Source: Fervidifonticultor_A tertius
Lineage (GTDB): Bacteria > Sysuimicrobiota > Sysuimicrobiia > Sysuimicrobiales > Humicultoraceae
NCBI GenBank assembly: GCA_031459235.1
Contig: JAVKIY010000014.1
Span: 1 to 51,492, forward strand
Length of the DNA: 51,492 nucleotides
Reading direction: 5' to 3'
Below, one piece after another: positions 30,334 through 38,674 of this stretch (the first letter of the stretch is position 1; every line of letters begins with the position of its first letter). The notes beneath the pieces are model-generated. The model searched no databases. It had not been told where the DNA came from and worked only from the letters and a program-made list of their open reading frames with translations. The position numbers and the translations under genes are program-made.

Positions 30334-31149
30334 CTACCGGACGGTGACGCCCCACAGCGTGAGCAGGTAGCGGCGAATCACCATGATGATGATCAACGCG
30401 GGAACGATCATGAAGAAGCCGGCGGCGAACCGGAAGTCGGCCGGCGCGCCCGCGCTGCCGACGGCGTTCATGACCAACGCCGGCAGCGTGCGGGTGCGCA
30501 GCGTCAGGATCGTCGCCGCGAACACCTCGTTCCACGAGAGCACGAACGTGAAGATCGCCGCGGCGGCCAAGCCGGGCAGCGCGATCGGCAGCGCGACCCG
30601 CAGGAACGCCTGGAGCCGGCCGCACCCCAGGGTCATCGCCGCCTCCTCGAGCTCGAACGGCACGCCCACGAACACGCTGGTGGTGATGATGATGGCGAAC
30701 GGGAGCGCCAGCGCCGTGTGGACGAACGCCACGCCCAGCAGCGTGTCGTACAGCCCCCAGTGGATGAACGAGACCGCCAGCGGCACAGCCAGGATGGTGG
30801 CCGGGAACATCTTCGTGCCCAGGATGGCGAGTCGAAACGCCTCGCGGCCCGCGAAGCGGAACCGGGAGAGCGCGTAGCCGGCGGGCGCGCCGATCAGGAT
30901 CGCCAGCGCGATCGTGAGCCCCGCCACGACCAGGCTGTGCCAGGTGGCCTGGAGCACGCCCTGCGCCTGGAGGAAGAACCGCAGGGTCTCCACCGACCAG
31001 GGGTTGGGGATGACGCCGCGCGGCCACGCGTAGAGCTGGGAGCGCGTGGTGAAGCTCGCGAGCGCGATGAGCACGATCGGCGCGAGCACCCAGGCCCCCA
31101 CGCCGGTGACGGCCAGCGCGAGCAGCGCCCGCCGCGCGGCGGCACTCAC
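30334..31149 (-). CDS. ABC transporter permease (CUT1, MalG-like)
   Basis: A 271-residue inner-membrane protein with six helices and the EAA loop EEAAMTLGCGRLQAFLRVALP that docks on the ATPase. It is the second permease of the binding-protein-dependent importer. The frame is open upstream to 31527, but the GTG at 31149 overlaps the stop of the first permease (GTGA) and gives a normal MalG-like opening (MSAAARRALLALAVTGVGAW). Confidence 0.93.
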   Translation of the reverse strand: MSAAARRALLALAVTGVGAWVLAPIVLIALASFTTRSQLYAWPRGVIPNPWSVETLRFFLQAQGVLQATWHSLVVAGLTIALAILIGAPAGYALSRFRFAGREAFRLAILGTKMFPATILAVPLAVSFIHWGLYDTLLGVAFVHTALALPFAIIITTSVFVGVPFELEEAAMTLGCGRLQAFLRVALPIALPGLAAAAIFTFVLSWNEVFAATILTLRTRTLPALVMNAVGSAGAPADFRFAAGFFMIVPALIIIMVIRRYLLTLWGVTVR

Positions 31150-32045
31150 GCCCCGGCCTCGGTCTCGCGGCCGCGCAGCAGCCGCAGGTAGGCGACCGTG
31201 ATGACCATCGAGGTCGCCATGATGAGCACCGCGTAGGCGCTCGCGACCGGCGGGTTCCGGTAGAGCGAGTACTGGAAGTACGCTTCGCCGGCGAGCACCG
31301 GGACGATGCGGCCCGCGAGCGCGATGACCGTCGCGAAGAGCTGGAAGGCTAGGATTGTCCGGATGATGAGCGCGGTCTGCAGCGCCGGGCGCATCAGCGG
31401 CAGCGTGACGTGCCACAGCTTGCGCCAGCCGGTCGCGCCGAAGACGTCCGCGGTCTCGAAGTAGTCTTTGGGGATCAACTGGAGTCCGGCGACCAGGATC
31501 ACCATCACGATGGCCGTGGCGCGCCACACCTCGGTGGCCACGATCGCGGCGTACAGCCAGACCGGCTCCTCAAACGACAGGAACGCGATCGGCTGGTCGA
31601 TCACCCCCAGCCACAGCAGGAGCATGTTGAGCGTGCCGCGGTCGGTGAAGATCGACAGCCACACCAGCCCCGCCGCCAGGTCGGAGATGCCGAGCGGGAT
31701 GGCGCAGATGTAGAGGAACCACTGGTGCCCGCGGAACCGCGTGTTGACGAGCAGCGCGATTGCGAGCGCGAGCGTCACCTGGAGGGGGATGACGATCGCC
31801 GTGAGCAGCAGGCTGTTGCGGACGGCCCCGCGGAAGTATGTGTCCGTCACCATGGCCTGGAAGTAGCGGAGGGTCAACCCGCCGGAGGGATCGCGCACGC
31901 TGAGCACCACGGCCTGGATCATGGGGTAGACGAAGAACACCGCGAGGAAGAGCAGCGTGGGCAGCAGCAGCGCGTAGGGCAGCCAGTCGACGCGGGCGCG
32001 CGCCGCGGGCGCCGGGGAGTCGAGCCGCTGCTCGGCGATGGTCAT
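31146..32045 (-). CDS. ABC transporter permease (CUT1, MalF-like)
   Basis: A 299-residue protein with six helices (LPYALLLPTLLFLAVFFVYP first) and the EAA loop FETADVFGATGWRKLWHVTLP. I chose the ATG at 32045, which gives a conventional N-terminus but no clear ribosome site. A GTG at 32084, in the same frame and eight bases from the binding-protein stop, has a GGAG ten bases upstream and would add 13 proline/arginine-rich residues encoded by a strong inverted repeat. The start is therefore open to either choice. Confidence 0.9.
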   Translation of the reverse strand: MTIAEQRLDSPAPAARARVDWLPYALLLPTLLFLAVFFVYPMIQAVVLSVRDPSGGLTLRYFQAMVTDTYFRGAVRNSLLLTAIVIPLQVTLALAIALLVNTRFRGHQWFLYICAIPLGISDLAAGLVWLSIFTDRGTLNMLLLWLGVIDQPIAFLSFEEPVWLYAAIVATEVWRATAIVMVILVAGLQLIPKDYFETADVFGATGWRKLWHVTLPLMRPALQTALIIRTILAFQLFATVIALAGRIVPVLAGEAYFQYSLYRNPPVASAYAVLIMATSMVITVAYLRLLRGRETEAGA

Positions 32046-32052
32046 CGGAGAA

Positions 32053-32078
32053 GGGGGAGGCCGCGGGCGGCCTCCCCC
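32053..32078 (-). repeat. Perfect inverted repeat between binding-protein and permease genes
   Basis: GGGGGAGGCCGC-CC-GCGGCCTCCCCC is a perfect 12-bp inverted repeat with a 2-nt centre, 13 bp after the binding-protein stop and just before the permease ATG. Hairpins at this position in binding-protein operons commonly stabilise upstream mRNA or cause partial termination, so that the binding protein outnumbers the membrane subunits. There is no U run, so a pure terminator is unlikely. Confidence 0.6.
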
Positions 32079-32091
32079 GGTCACGCGGAAC

Positions 32092-33396
32092 CTACTCCAG
32101 CCGGCAGGGCCGCTCCTGCGGGTCGGGCGGCGGGCAGACCGCGTTCATCGCCCGGTAGAGGTCCTCGAGCTTGCGTCCCTGCGTGGCCAGCACGTCGGCG
32201 ACGGGCCGCCCCTGCACGGCGATCTCGCGGAACGTGTCCACGTAGAGCGGGACGAACTCGCCCGAGCGGGCGCCCAGCCCGATCGGCAGCAGCGCCGTCC
32301 GGGCGTCAGGGGCGGTCGCCTGCGCCGCGACGCCCTCGGCCATGACGCGCAGACCGCCGGTGGGCACCGCGCCCGAGGCCTCCCGCACGGTCGGGAAGAA
32401 CGCCACCCCCTGCAGCGTCGTGACCTGGGTGCGCGGCCGCGTCAGGTACTCGATCAGGCGCTCCGCGGCCTCGGGATTCGGCGAGTTCCGCGGGAGGCCG
32501 AGCCCGGCGATGACCGTCAGGAACGACCGCCCGCGCGGGCCGGCGGGCGAGGGCAGGATCACAAAGTCGTTAGGCCGCTCGCGCAGGGCGGGCAGCAGGC
32601 GCACGACGTGGTCCCACGCCACCCAGACCTCGCCGGTCAGCAGCGGCTCGTTCATGAAGTCGTACCGGAACGAAGCCGGGTTGGTCACGGTCCAGAGCTG
32701 CTTCAGGTACGTCCACATCGTCACTGCGTCGGCGGTCTTGAACCGCTTGACCTGGGCGCCCGTGAACGACGGGTAGATGTACCCGTGCAGGAAGCGGCCG
32801 TAGAGGCCCGAGGGACCGGCGGGGAAGCCCAGCCGGCGCTGGCCGGTGGCCTGGCGGATGTTCTCGCCCCACTGCAGCAGGTCGTCGTAGGTCATGGCCT
32901 GCGGGTTGCGCCCCCGCGGGAAGTGCGCCAGCGCCTGCCGGTTGGCGGCGATCAGGTAGGTCGCCTGCATCCAGGGCACGAACGTCTGGACGTTGTTGAT
33001 GTTCCCGGCGCGGACCAGGTCGGCGATGAACGTCCGGTCGCGTCGGGCTTCCAGGTTGCGGAGCACGGCCGCGACGTCGCGCAACGCGTTCTCGGCGGCG
33101 AGCAGGGGGAAGTCGCCGTGCAGCGTACCGGCGACATCCACGGTGCCGCGGCCTGCGCGGGCCTCGGCGAGCAGTCGGTCGATGAACGGTCCGGCCGTGT
33201 CCGGGACGAAGCGCACCCGGATGCCGGCCTCGTCCTCGAACCCCTTGAGAAGCGTGTTCCGCGCCCACTCCTGCTCCTGGACCGGGTTGAGCTGGGTGGA
33301 CGAGAAGGTGATCTCCTGGACGGGCGCCGAGGCCGCCGGGGCCCCGAGGGCCGTCAGGACCAGTGCGAGCGAGAGGGCGATGCTGCGAGCGTTCAT
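32092..33396 (-). CDS. ABC transporter extracellular solute-binding protein (family 1)
   Basis: A 434-residue protein with a Sec signal peptide (MNARSIALSLALVLTALGAP, cleavage near APAASA) and no lipobox cysteine, so it is predicted to be free in a periplasm or wall space. The mature part has the sugar-binding-protein pattern: EWARNTLLKGFEDEAGIRV, VDVAGTLHGDFP and FVILPSPAGP. Start is ATG at 33396 with GGGGAGGT seven bases upstream. It leads the operon of two permeases, an ATPase and the GH63-like hydrolase. The ligand is unknown; a glycosyl-glycerate or similar solute is suggested only by the hydrolase. Confidence 0.9.
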   Translation of the reverse strand: MNARSIALSLALVLTALGAPAASAPVQEITFSSTQLNPVQEQEWARNTLLKGFEDEAGIRVRFVPDTAGPFIDRLLAEARAGRGTVDVAGTLHGDFPLLAAENALRDVAAVLRNLEARRDRTFIADLVRAGNINNVQTFVPWMQATYLIAANRQALAHFPRGRNPQAMTYDDLLQWGENIRQATGQRRLGFPAGPSGLYGRFLHGYIYPSFTGAQVKRFKTADAVTMWTYLKQLWTVTNPASFRYDFMNEPLLTGEVWVAWDHVVRLLPALRERPNDFVILPSPAGPRGRSFLTVIAGLGLPRNSPNPEAAERLIEYLTRPRTQVTTLQGVAFFPTVREASGAVPTGGLRVMAEGVAAQATAPDARTALLPIGLGARSGEFVPLYVDTFREIAVQGRPVADVLATQGRKLEDLYRAMNAVCPPPDPQERPCRLE

Positions 33397-33468
33397 GCGC
33401 TACCTCCCCTTCGCCATATGTGGCGTACAAGCTCCACCCGCATGGTACCACGCGGGCGTCCCGCCCGG

Positions 33469-33492
33469 CGACGATGGGGCCGACGATGGGGC
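33469..33492. repeat. Tandem 12-bp direct repeat
   Basis: CGACGATGGGGC occurs twice back to back in the intergenic region between the divergent binding-protein and carA genes. Only two copies are present and neither overlaps a recognisable promoter, so it may be a replication-slippage duplication. Confidence 0.5.
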
Positions 33493-33567
33493 CGCGGGCT
33501 CGTCCGGCGCCGCGTGCGCGCGCCGCCGGCGCGCAGGCCGTTTGGGGAGCTGCCCGAGGGACCCCCG

Positions 33568-33605
33568 CTTGCATTGTTATCCATTCCGATGTATGATTAT
33601 TCATA
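33568..33605 (+). promoter_or_regulatory. carA promoter overlapped by two ArgR-box-like operators
   Basis: TTGCAT (33569-33574) and TATGAT (33592-33597) are 17 bp apart and form a good sigma-70 promoter with a start near 33604, about 23 bp before the carA ATG. Two 18-bp segments, 33568-33585 and 33588-33605, match the E. coli ARG-box consensus AATGAATAATTATTCATT at about 12 and 14 positions respectively. The second covers the -10 with the palindrome TATGA-TTAT-TCATA. Tandem boxes 2-3 bp apart over the promoter are the normal ArgR arrangement, so arginine repression of carAB is predicted. It is an AT-rich island in very GC-rich DNA. No argR gene lies in the window. Confidence 0.75.
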
Positions 33606-33626
33606 ACACCCGTCGGGGGGGGCTCC

Positions 33627-34694
33627 ATGCAGGCCACGCTCACGCTCGACGACGGCCTGATCCTGACCGGCCGGGCCATCGGCGCCACCGCGCCGGCCGG
33701 CGGCGAGGTCGTCTTCACCACCAGCCTCACGGGCTACCAGGAGGTCCTCAGCGACCCGTCCTACCGTGGTCAGATCGTCGTGATGGCCTACCCGCTCATC
33801 GGCAACTACGGTTTCCACGACGCGCACCTGGAGTCGGCGCGGCCGCAGGCCGCAGGCTTCGTCGTGCGCTGGGCGGCGCCGGCCTCCGGGGGCCGCGCCG
33901 ACCTGGACGCCTACCTGCGCGCCTGGGGCGTGGCGGGCGTCGCGGACGTGGACACGCGCCGGCTCGTCCGGCACCTGCGCACCGGCGGCGTCAGGCGCGG
34001 TGTCATCACCACAGCGCGGGAGTCGCCTGGCGACCTGATCGCGCGCGCGCGGGCCGTGCCTGACCTGGGTGAGCTCGACCTGGTGGCGCAGGTCTCCACG
34101 CGCGAGGTCGTGCGCTGGCCCGCTCCTGGTCCGCGGATCGCGGTGCTCGACTGCGGGGCCAAGCAGGGCATCGTCGCGCACCTGCGCGCGCGCGGATGCG
34201 AGGTCGTCCTGTTTCCGCACGACGCCGAGGCCGGCGCGATCCGCGAGGAGCGCCCGGCCGGCCTGGTGGTGACCAACGGCCCGGGCGATCCGGCGCGCCT
34301 GGGCGCCGTCGCCGCCCAGGTGCGGGCCCTGTGCGAGGAGATGCCGGTCATGGGCATCTGCCTCGGACACCAGATCCTGGCGATCGGCGCTGGCGCGCGG
34401 ACGTTCAAGCTGCCCTTCGGCCACCGTGGGTCGAACCACCCGGTGCGCGACGAGACCACGGGCCGGGTGGCGATCACCACGCAGAACCACGGCTACGCGG
34501 TGGACGAGGCGTCGCTCGGGGGTACCGGGTTCGAGGTCACCCACCGCAACCTGCACGATGGCACGGTGGAGGGGATGCGCCACCGCCGCCTCCCGGTCTT
34601 CTCGGTGCAGTACCATCCCGAGGGCCGTCCGGGCCCGCAGGACTCCGCGCACCTGTTCGACCGCTTCCTGGCGATGGCGGGCGGCCGTGCCTGA
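33627..34694 (+). CDS. carA: Carbamoyl-phosphate synthase small (glutaminase) subunit
   Basis: A 355-residue protein that releases ammonia from glutamine for CarB. The N-terminal CPSase small-chain domain (TGYQEVLSDPSYRGQIVVMA) is followed by a class-I glutamine amidotransferase with nucleophile Cys245 in MGICLGHQILA and the HPEG pair in VQYHPEG near the end. Length is normal (about 350-390). ATG at 33627 is preceded by a G-rich GGGGGGG ribosome site. It overlaps carB by eight bases. Product feeds arginine and pyrimidine synthesis; tandem ArgR-box-like sites cover its promoter. Confidence 0.97.
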   Translation: MQATLTLDDGLILTGRAIGATAPAGGEVVFTTSLTGYQEVLSDPSYRGQIVVMAYPLIGNYGFHDAHLESARPQAAGFVVRWAAPASGGRADLDAYLRAWGVAGVADVDTRRLVRHLRTGGVRRGVITTARESPGDLIARARAVPDLGELDLVAQVSTREVVRWPAPGPRIAVLDCGAKQGIVAHLRARGCEVVLFPHDAEAGAIREERPAGLVVTNGPGDPARLGAVAAQVRALCEEMPVMGICLGHQILAIGAGARTFKLPFGHRGSNHPVRDETTGRVAITTQNHGYAVDEASLGGTGFEVTHRNLHDGTVEGMRHRRLPVFSVQYHPEGRPGPQDSAHLFDRFLAMAGGRA

Positions 34695-37600
34695 GCCGCC
34701 GCGCGAGCTGCGCAAGGTGCTCATCATCGGCAGCGGCCCGATCGTCATCGGCCAGGCCGCCGAGTTCGACTACTCCGGCACTCAGGCGTGCCGGGCGCTA
34801 CGCGAAGCGGGCGTGGAGGTCGTGCTGGTCAACAGCAACCCGGCGACCATCATGACCGACCCCGGGGTCGCCGACCGCGTCTACGTCGAGCCCCTGGTCC
34901 CGGAGGTGCTGGCGGAGATCATCGCCGCCGAGCGGCCGCACGGCCTGCTCGGCACCGTGGGCGGGCAGACCGGGCTCAACCTCACGGCGGCGCTCGCGGA
35001 GCGCGGCGTGCTCGACCGCTACGGGGTGCGAATCCTGGGCACCCCGCTCGAGGCGATCCGGGCCGCCGAGGACCGCGCGGCGTTCAAGGCGACGATGGAG
35101 CGGCTGGGCGAGCCGCTGCCGCCGTCGGCGACCGCAGCCTCGGTGGACGCAGCGGTCGCGGCGGCCGCGCGGCTGGGCCTGCCGGTGGTCGTGCGGCCGG
35201 CGTTCACGCTCGGGGGCAGCGGCGGCGGCATCGCGACGACCATGGACGAGGTGCGCGCGATCGCCGCGCGGGGCCTGTGCCTGAGCGCGATCGGCCAGGT
35301 GTTGGTAGAGACGTCGGTCGCCGGATGGCGGGAGATCGAGTACGAGGTGCTGCGCGACGGCGCGGACAACGCCGTCGTGATCTGCAACATGGAAAACGTG
35401 GACCCGATGGGTGTGCACACCGGCGACTCCATCGTGGTGGCGCCGAGCCAGACGCTCACCGACCACGAGTACCACCTGCTGCGCTCGGCGGCGCTGCGCA
35501 TCGTGCGCGGTCTGGACATCCGGGGCGCCTGCAACGTGCAGTTCGCCCTCGACCCCGCCGGGCTGCGGCCGCCCGCGCCCGGCAAGGCCAGGCCGGACCG
35601 CGCGGGCTACTACGTCATCGAGGTAAACCCGCGCGTCAGCCGATCGAGCGCGCTCGCGAGCAAGGCCACCGGGTACCCGATCGCCCGCGTCGCGGCGCAG
35701 ATCGCGCTCGGCCGCCGGCTCGACGAGATCACCAACGCCATCACGGGCGGGGTGGCGTGTTTCGAGCCGGCGCTCGACTACCTGGTGGTGAAGATCCCGC
35801 GCTGGCCGTTCGACAAGTTCCCTGGCGTAGACCGCACGCTGGGTACGCAGATGAAGTCCACGGGCGAAGCCATGGCGCTGGGGCGCACCTTCGAGGAGGC
35901 GCTGCTCAAGGGCGTCCGCTCGCTCGACCTGGGGGCCGTGGGGCTCTGGCACCGCATGGTTGAAGGCTGGTGCGAAGCCGACCTCTGGGACCGCATCCGC
36001 ACCCCGCACGAGCACCGGCTCTTCGCCCTGGCCGAGGCGTTGCGCCGCGGGGCCGACCCCGCGGCGCTGGCCGCCGCGAGCCGCATCCACCGGTTCTTCC
36101 TGGACGGGATCGCGCGTATCGTCGCGGCCGAGCGCCGCGCGGGCGAGGACCTGGACGCCGCCCTGCCCGAGCTCTGCCGGCTCGGCTTCGACGACCGGGC
36201 GGTTGCCCGTGCTGCGGGTCTGCCCGCGCGCGACGTGCGTGCGCGCCGACTCGCCCGCGGGCTCGTCCCCACCTACAAGTGCGTGGACACCTGCGCCGGC
36301 GAGTTCCCGGCGAGGACGCCCTACTACTACAGCACCTACGAGGACGAGGACGAGGTGCCCCGGGCGCAGACGCGCGCCGCGGTGATCCTCGGCTCGGGTC
36401 CCATCCGCATCGGTCAGGGGATCGAGTTCGACTACTGCACCGTCCACGGCATCCAGGCGCTCAAGCAGGCCGGGTGGGAGGCGGTGGTGGTCAACAACAA
36501 CCCCGAGACGCTCTCGACGGACTTCGACATCTCCGACCGGCTCTACATGGAGCCGCTCGCGCCCGACGACGTGCGCGCCGTGGTCGAGCGCGAGGGCGCG
36601 CAGGGCGTGCTGGTGCAGTTCGGCGGCCAGACCCCGCTGAACGCCGCGCTCGCGCTCGCGGCCGCCGGCGTGCGCGTGCTCGGCACCTCGGTCGAGAGCC
36701 TGGACGTCTCCGAGGACCGCCGCAAGTTCGCGGCGCTGCTGCGCGAGCTCAGCATCCCCCAACCCCAGGGCTGGACCGCCGGCTCGCTGGCCGAGGCAAT
36801 CGCCATCGGCGAGCGCGAGGGCCTGCCGTTGCTCGTGCGGCCGTCCTACGTGCTCGGCGGCCGCGGGATGATCATCGCCCGCACGATGGACGAGCTGCGC
36901 GAGGCCGCCACGCAGGCGCTGGCCGGGGAGGCGGGTCCGGTGCTGCTCGACCGCTACCTGGAGGGGCTCGAGGTCGAGCTCGACGCGGTGGCCGACGGCA
37001 CGAACCTCCTGATCCCGGCGCTGATGGAGCAGATCGAGCGGGCCGGTGTGCACTCCGGCGACAGCATGGCGCTCCTGCCGGCGCGGTCGGTGCACCCCGA
37101 CGTCGCGCGCATGATCGTGGACTATGCCGCGCGGCTGTCGTGGGCGCTGCAGGTGCGTGGGTTCCTGAACATCCAGTTCGTGGTCTGGCGCGGCCGGCCG
37201 TACGTGCTCGAGGTCAACCTGCGCGCGAGCCGCACGGTGCCGTTCGTCTGCAAGGCCACCGGTGTGCCGATGGTGCGCCTGGCCACCGAGGTGATGCTGG
37301 GCCGGTCGTTGGCGGAGTTCGGCTACTCTGGCATCCGCCTGCTGCCCGCGCCGCCGCGGTGGGCCGTCAAGGCGCCGGTCTTCTCGAGCGGCAAGCTCTT
37401 CGGCGCCGACCCGCTGCTCGGCCCGGAGATGCGGTCCACCGGCGAGGTCATGGGTACCGGGCCCACGCCGGCGGCGGCGCTGCGCAAGGCGTTCGTGGCC
37501 GCGGGCGTGCCCCCACGGCCGGCGCGGCTGGTGCTGTTTTCCGTCGCCGACCGGGACAAGGCCGAGGCCGCGGAGGTGGCCGTGGCCGCGCACGCGGCCG

Positions 37601-37890
37601 GCTTCCGGCTGGTGGCGACCGAGGGCACCGCGGCCGCGATCGCCTCGCGTGGGCTCCCGGTGGAGGCGATCGGCGTGGACGAGGCGGTACGTCTCGTGGG
37701 TTCGGGCCGCGTCGGAGTCGTGGTCAACACCCCCACGGCCGGGGGCCGGCCCGACCGCGCGGGGTTCCTGCTGCGGCGGGCGGCGTTCGAACTCAACGTG
37801 CCGGCGCTGACCTCGCTCGACTCGGTGCGGGCGCTCGTCGAGGCTTTCTCCGCAGAGCCCGAGCGCGACCTGGCGCCGCTGGCGGGCTAG
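34687..37890 (+). CDS. carB: Carbamoyl-phosphate synthase large subunit
   Basis: A 1067-residue enzyme with the duplicated ATP-grasp architecture: first half (1-400) with KVLIIGSGPIVIGQAAEFDY and the ENVDPMGVHTGDS loop, oligomerisation domain (about 400-550), second half (about 555-930) with AAVILGSGPIRIGQGIEFDY, and a C-terminal MGS-like allosteric domain (about 940-1067). The start is the GTG at 34687, eight bases inside carA. The longer open frame is carA sequence out of frame. It combines carboxyphosphate and ammonia into carbamoyl phosphate. Followed after one base by the metallo-hydrolase gene. Confidence 0.97.
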   Translation: MPEPPRELRKVLIIGSGPIVIGQAAEFDYSGTQACRALREAGVEVVLVNSNPATIMTDPGVADRVYVEPLVPEVLAEIIAAERPHGLLGTVGGQTGLNLTAALAERGVLDRYGVRILGTPLEAIRAAEDRAAFKATMERLGEPLPPSATAASVDAAVAAAARLGLPVVVRPAFTLGGSGGGIATTMDEVRAIAARGLCLSAIGQVLVETSVAGWREIEYEVLRDGADNAVVICNMENVDPMGVHTGDSIVVAPSQTLTDHEYHLLRSAALRIVRGLDIRGACNVQFALDPAGLRPPAPGKARPDRAGYYVIEVNPRVSRSSALASKATGYPIARVAAQIALGRRLDEITNAITGGVACFEPALDYLVVKIPRWPFDKFPGVDRTLGTQMKSTGEAMALGRTFEEALLKGVRSLDLGAVGLWHRMVEGWCEADLWDRIRTPHEHRLFALAEALRRGADPAALAAASRIHRFFLDGIARIVAAERRAGEDLDAALPELCRLGFDDRAVARAAGLPARDVRARRLARGLVPTYKCVDTCAGEFPARTPYYYSTYEDEDEVPRAQTRAAVILGSGPIRIGQGIEFDYCTVHGIQALKQAGWEAVVVNNNPETLSTDFDISDRLYMEPLAPDDVRAVVEREGAQGVLVQFGGQTPLNAALALAAAGVRVLGTSVESLDVSEDRRKFAALLRELSIPQPQGWTAGSLAEAIAIGEREGLPLLVRPSYVLGGRGMIIARTMDELREAATQALAGEAGPVLLDRYLEGLEVELDAVADGTNLLIPALMEQIERAGVHSGDSMALLPARSVHPDVARMIVDYAARLSWALQVRGFLNIQFVVWRGRPYVLEVNLRASRTVPFVCKATGVPMVRLATEVMLGRSLAEFGYSGIRLLPAPPRWAVKAPVFSSGKLFGADPLLGPEMRSTGEVMGTGPTPAAALRKAFVAAGVPPRPARLVLFSVADRDKAEAAEVAVAAHAAGFRLVATEGTAAAIASRGLPVEAIGVDEAVRLVGSGRVGVVVNTPTAGGRPDRAGFLLRRAAFELNVPALTSLDSVRALVEAFSAEPERDLAPLAG

Positions 37891-37891
37891 G

Positions 37892-38674
37892 GTGGACGCG
37901 GCGCTCGTCGTCCTGGGCACCGGCGGCGCGCTGCCGACCGCGCGGCGCGACAACACGGCGCTCGCCTTCCGGATCGGGACCGGCGGCGTGCTCATAGACT
38001 GCCCCGGCGGCGTCTACACCAAGCTGCTGCGGGCCGGCGTGGATCCGACAGCGCTGGACGCGGTGGTGCTCACGCATGCCCACCCCGATCATGTCTACGG
38101 ACTGGTCTCGCTGGTTCACAGCCTCTGGATGGTCGCCCGAGGGGCCCCGCGCGCGCCGCTGCCGCTCTACGCGCCCGCGGCGGAGGCCGGGCGGGTGCGA
38201 GCGCTGCTCGCCCTGTTCGACCTGGACCGCCGGGCGGCGTTCCTCGACCACCGGGCGCTGCCCGACGACCCCGGGCGACCGTTCTGGGAGCGGGGCGGGC
38301 ACCGGCTCCACGCTCACACCGTCGACCACGGCCCGCCCGCCTGCGCGGTGCGCTGGGATGCGCCCGGGGGCCTGCGGGTGACGTACTCGACCGACACCAG
38401 GCCGCTGGACGCCCTCGCCGCGTTCGGGGCTTCCTCCGACCTCTTCGTCCACGAGGCGACCTACGCGAGCGGCGAGGAAGACCTGGCAGGGGCCGGAGGC
38501 CACTCCACCGCGGGGCAGGCCGGCCGCATCGCGGCGCTCGCCGGCGCACGACGCCTGCTGCTCGTCCACCTGGGCGACCACGCCAATCCAGGGCGCTGGA
38601 TCGCAGACGCCCAACGCGAGTTCGCTGGACCGGTGGAGATTCCCGAGGACGGGGCGGTCTACCCGCTCGGCTGA
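37892..38674 (+). CDS. Metallo-beta-lactamase-fold hydrolase (RNase Z-like subgroup)
   Basis: A 260-residue protein with VVLGTGGALPTARRDNTA at the start, the zinc motif LTHAHPDHVYGL (HxHxDH), DHG and STDTRP further in, FVHEATYA, GHSTAGQAG and a final LLLVHLGDH. This pattern is that of RNase Z and its relatives (LGTGxAxPT, HExTY, HSTxxxA). Bacterial members of this wider group also hydrolyse other phosphodiesters, so tRNA 3' processing is only one option. The GTG start is one base past the carB stop. The gene end overlaps the convergent SDR gene by 16 bp. Confidence 0.85.
   Translation: MDAALVVLGTGGALPTARRDNTALAFRIGTGGVLIDCPGGVYTKLLRAGVDPTALDAVVLTHAHPDHVYGLVSLVHSLWMVARGAPRAPLPLYAPAAEAGRVRALLALFDLDRRAAFLDHRALPDDPGRPFWERGGHRLHAHTVDHGPPACAVRWDAPGGLRVTYSTDTRPLDALAAFGASSDLFVHEATYASGEEDLAGAGGHSTAGQAGRIAALAGARRLLLVHLGDHANPGRWIADAQREFAGPVEIPEDGAVYPLG

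Noticed and set aside
33469..33492. Tandem 12-bp repeat as iterons or an operator
   Set aside because: Only two copies, no AT-rich region or replication gene nearby, not symmetrical, and away from the promoters.
34798..37995. Minus-strand open frame of 1065 codons opposite carB
   Set aside because: It is the GC-rich shadow of carB: low-complexity Arg/His/Gly/Ala composition, no family motif and no ribosome site.
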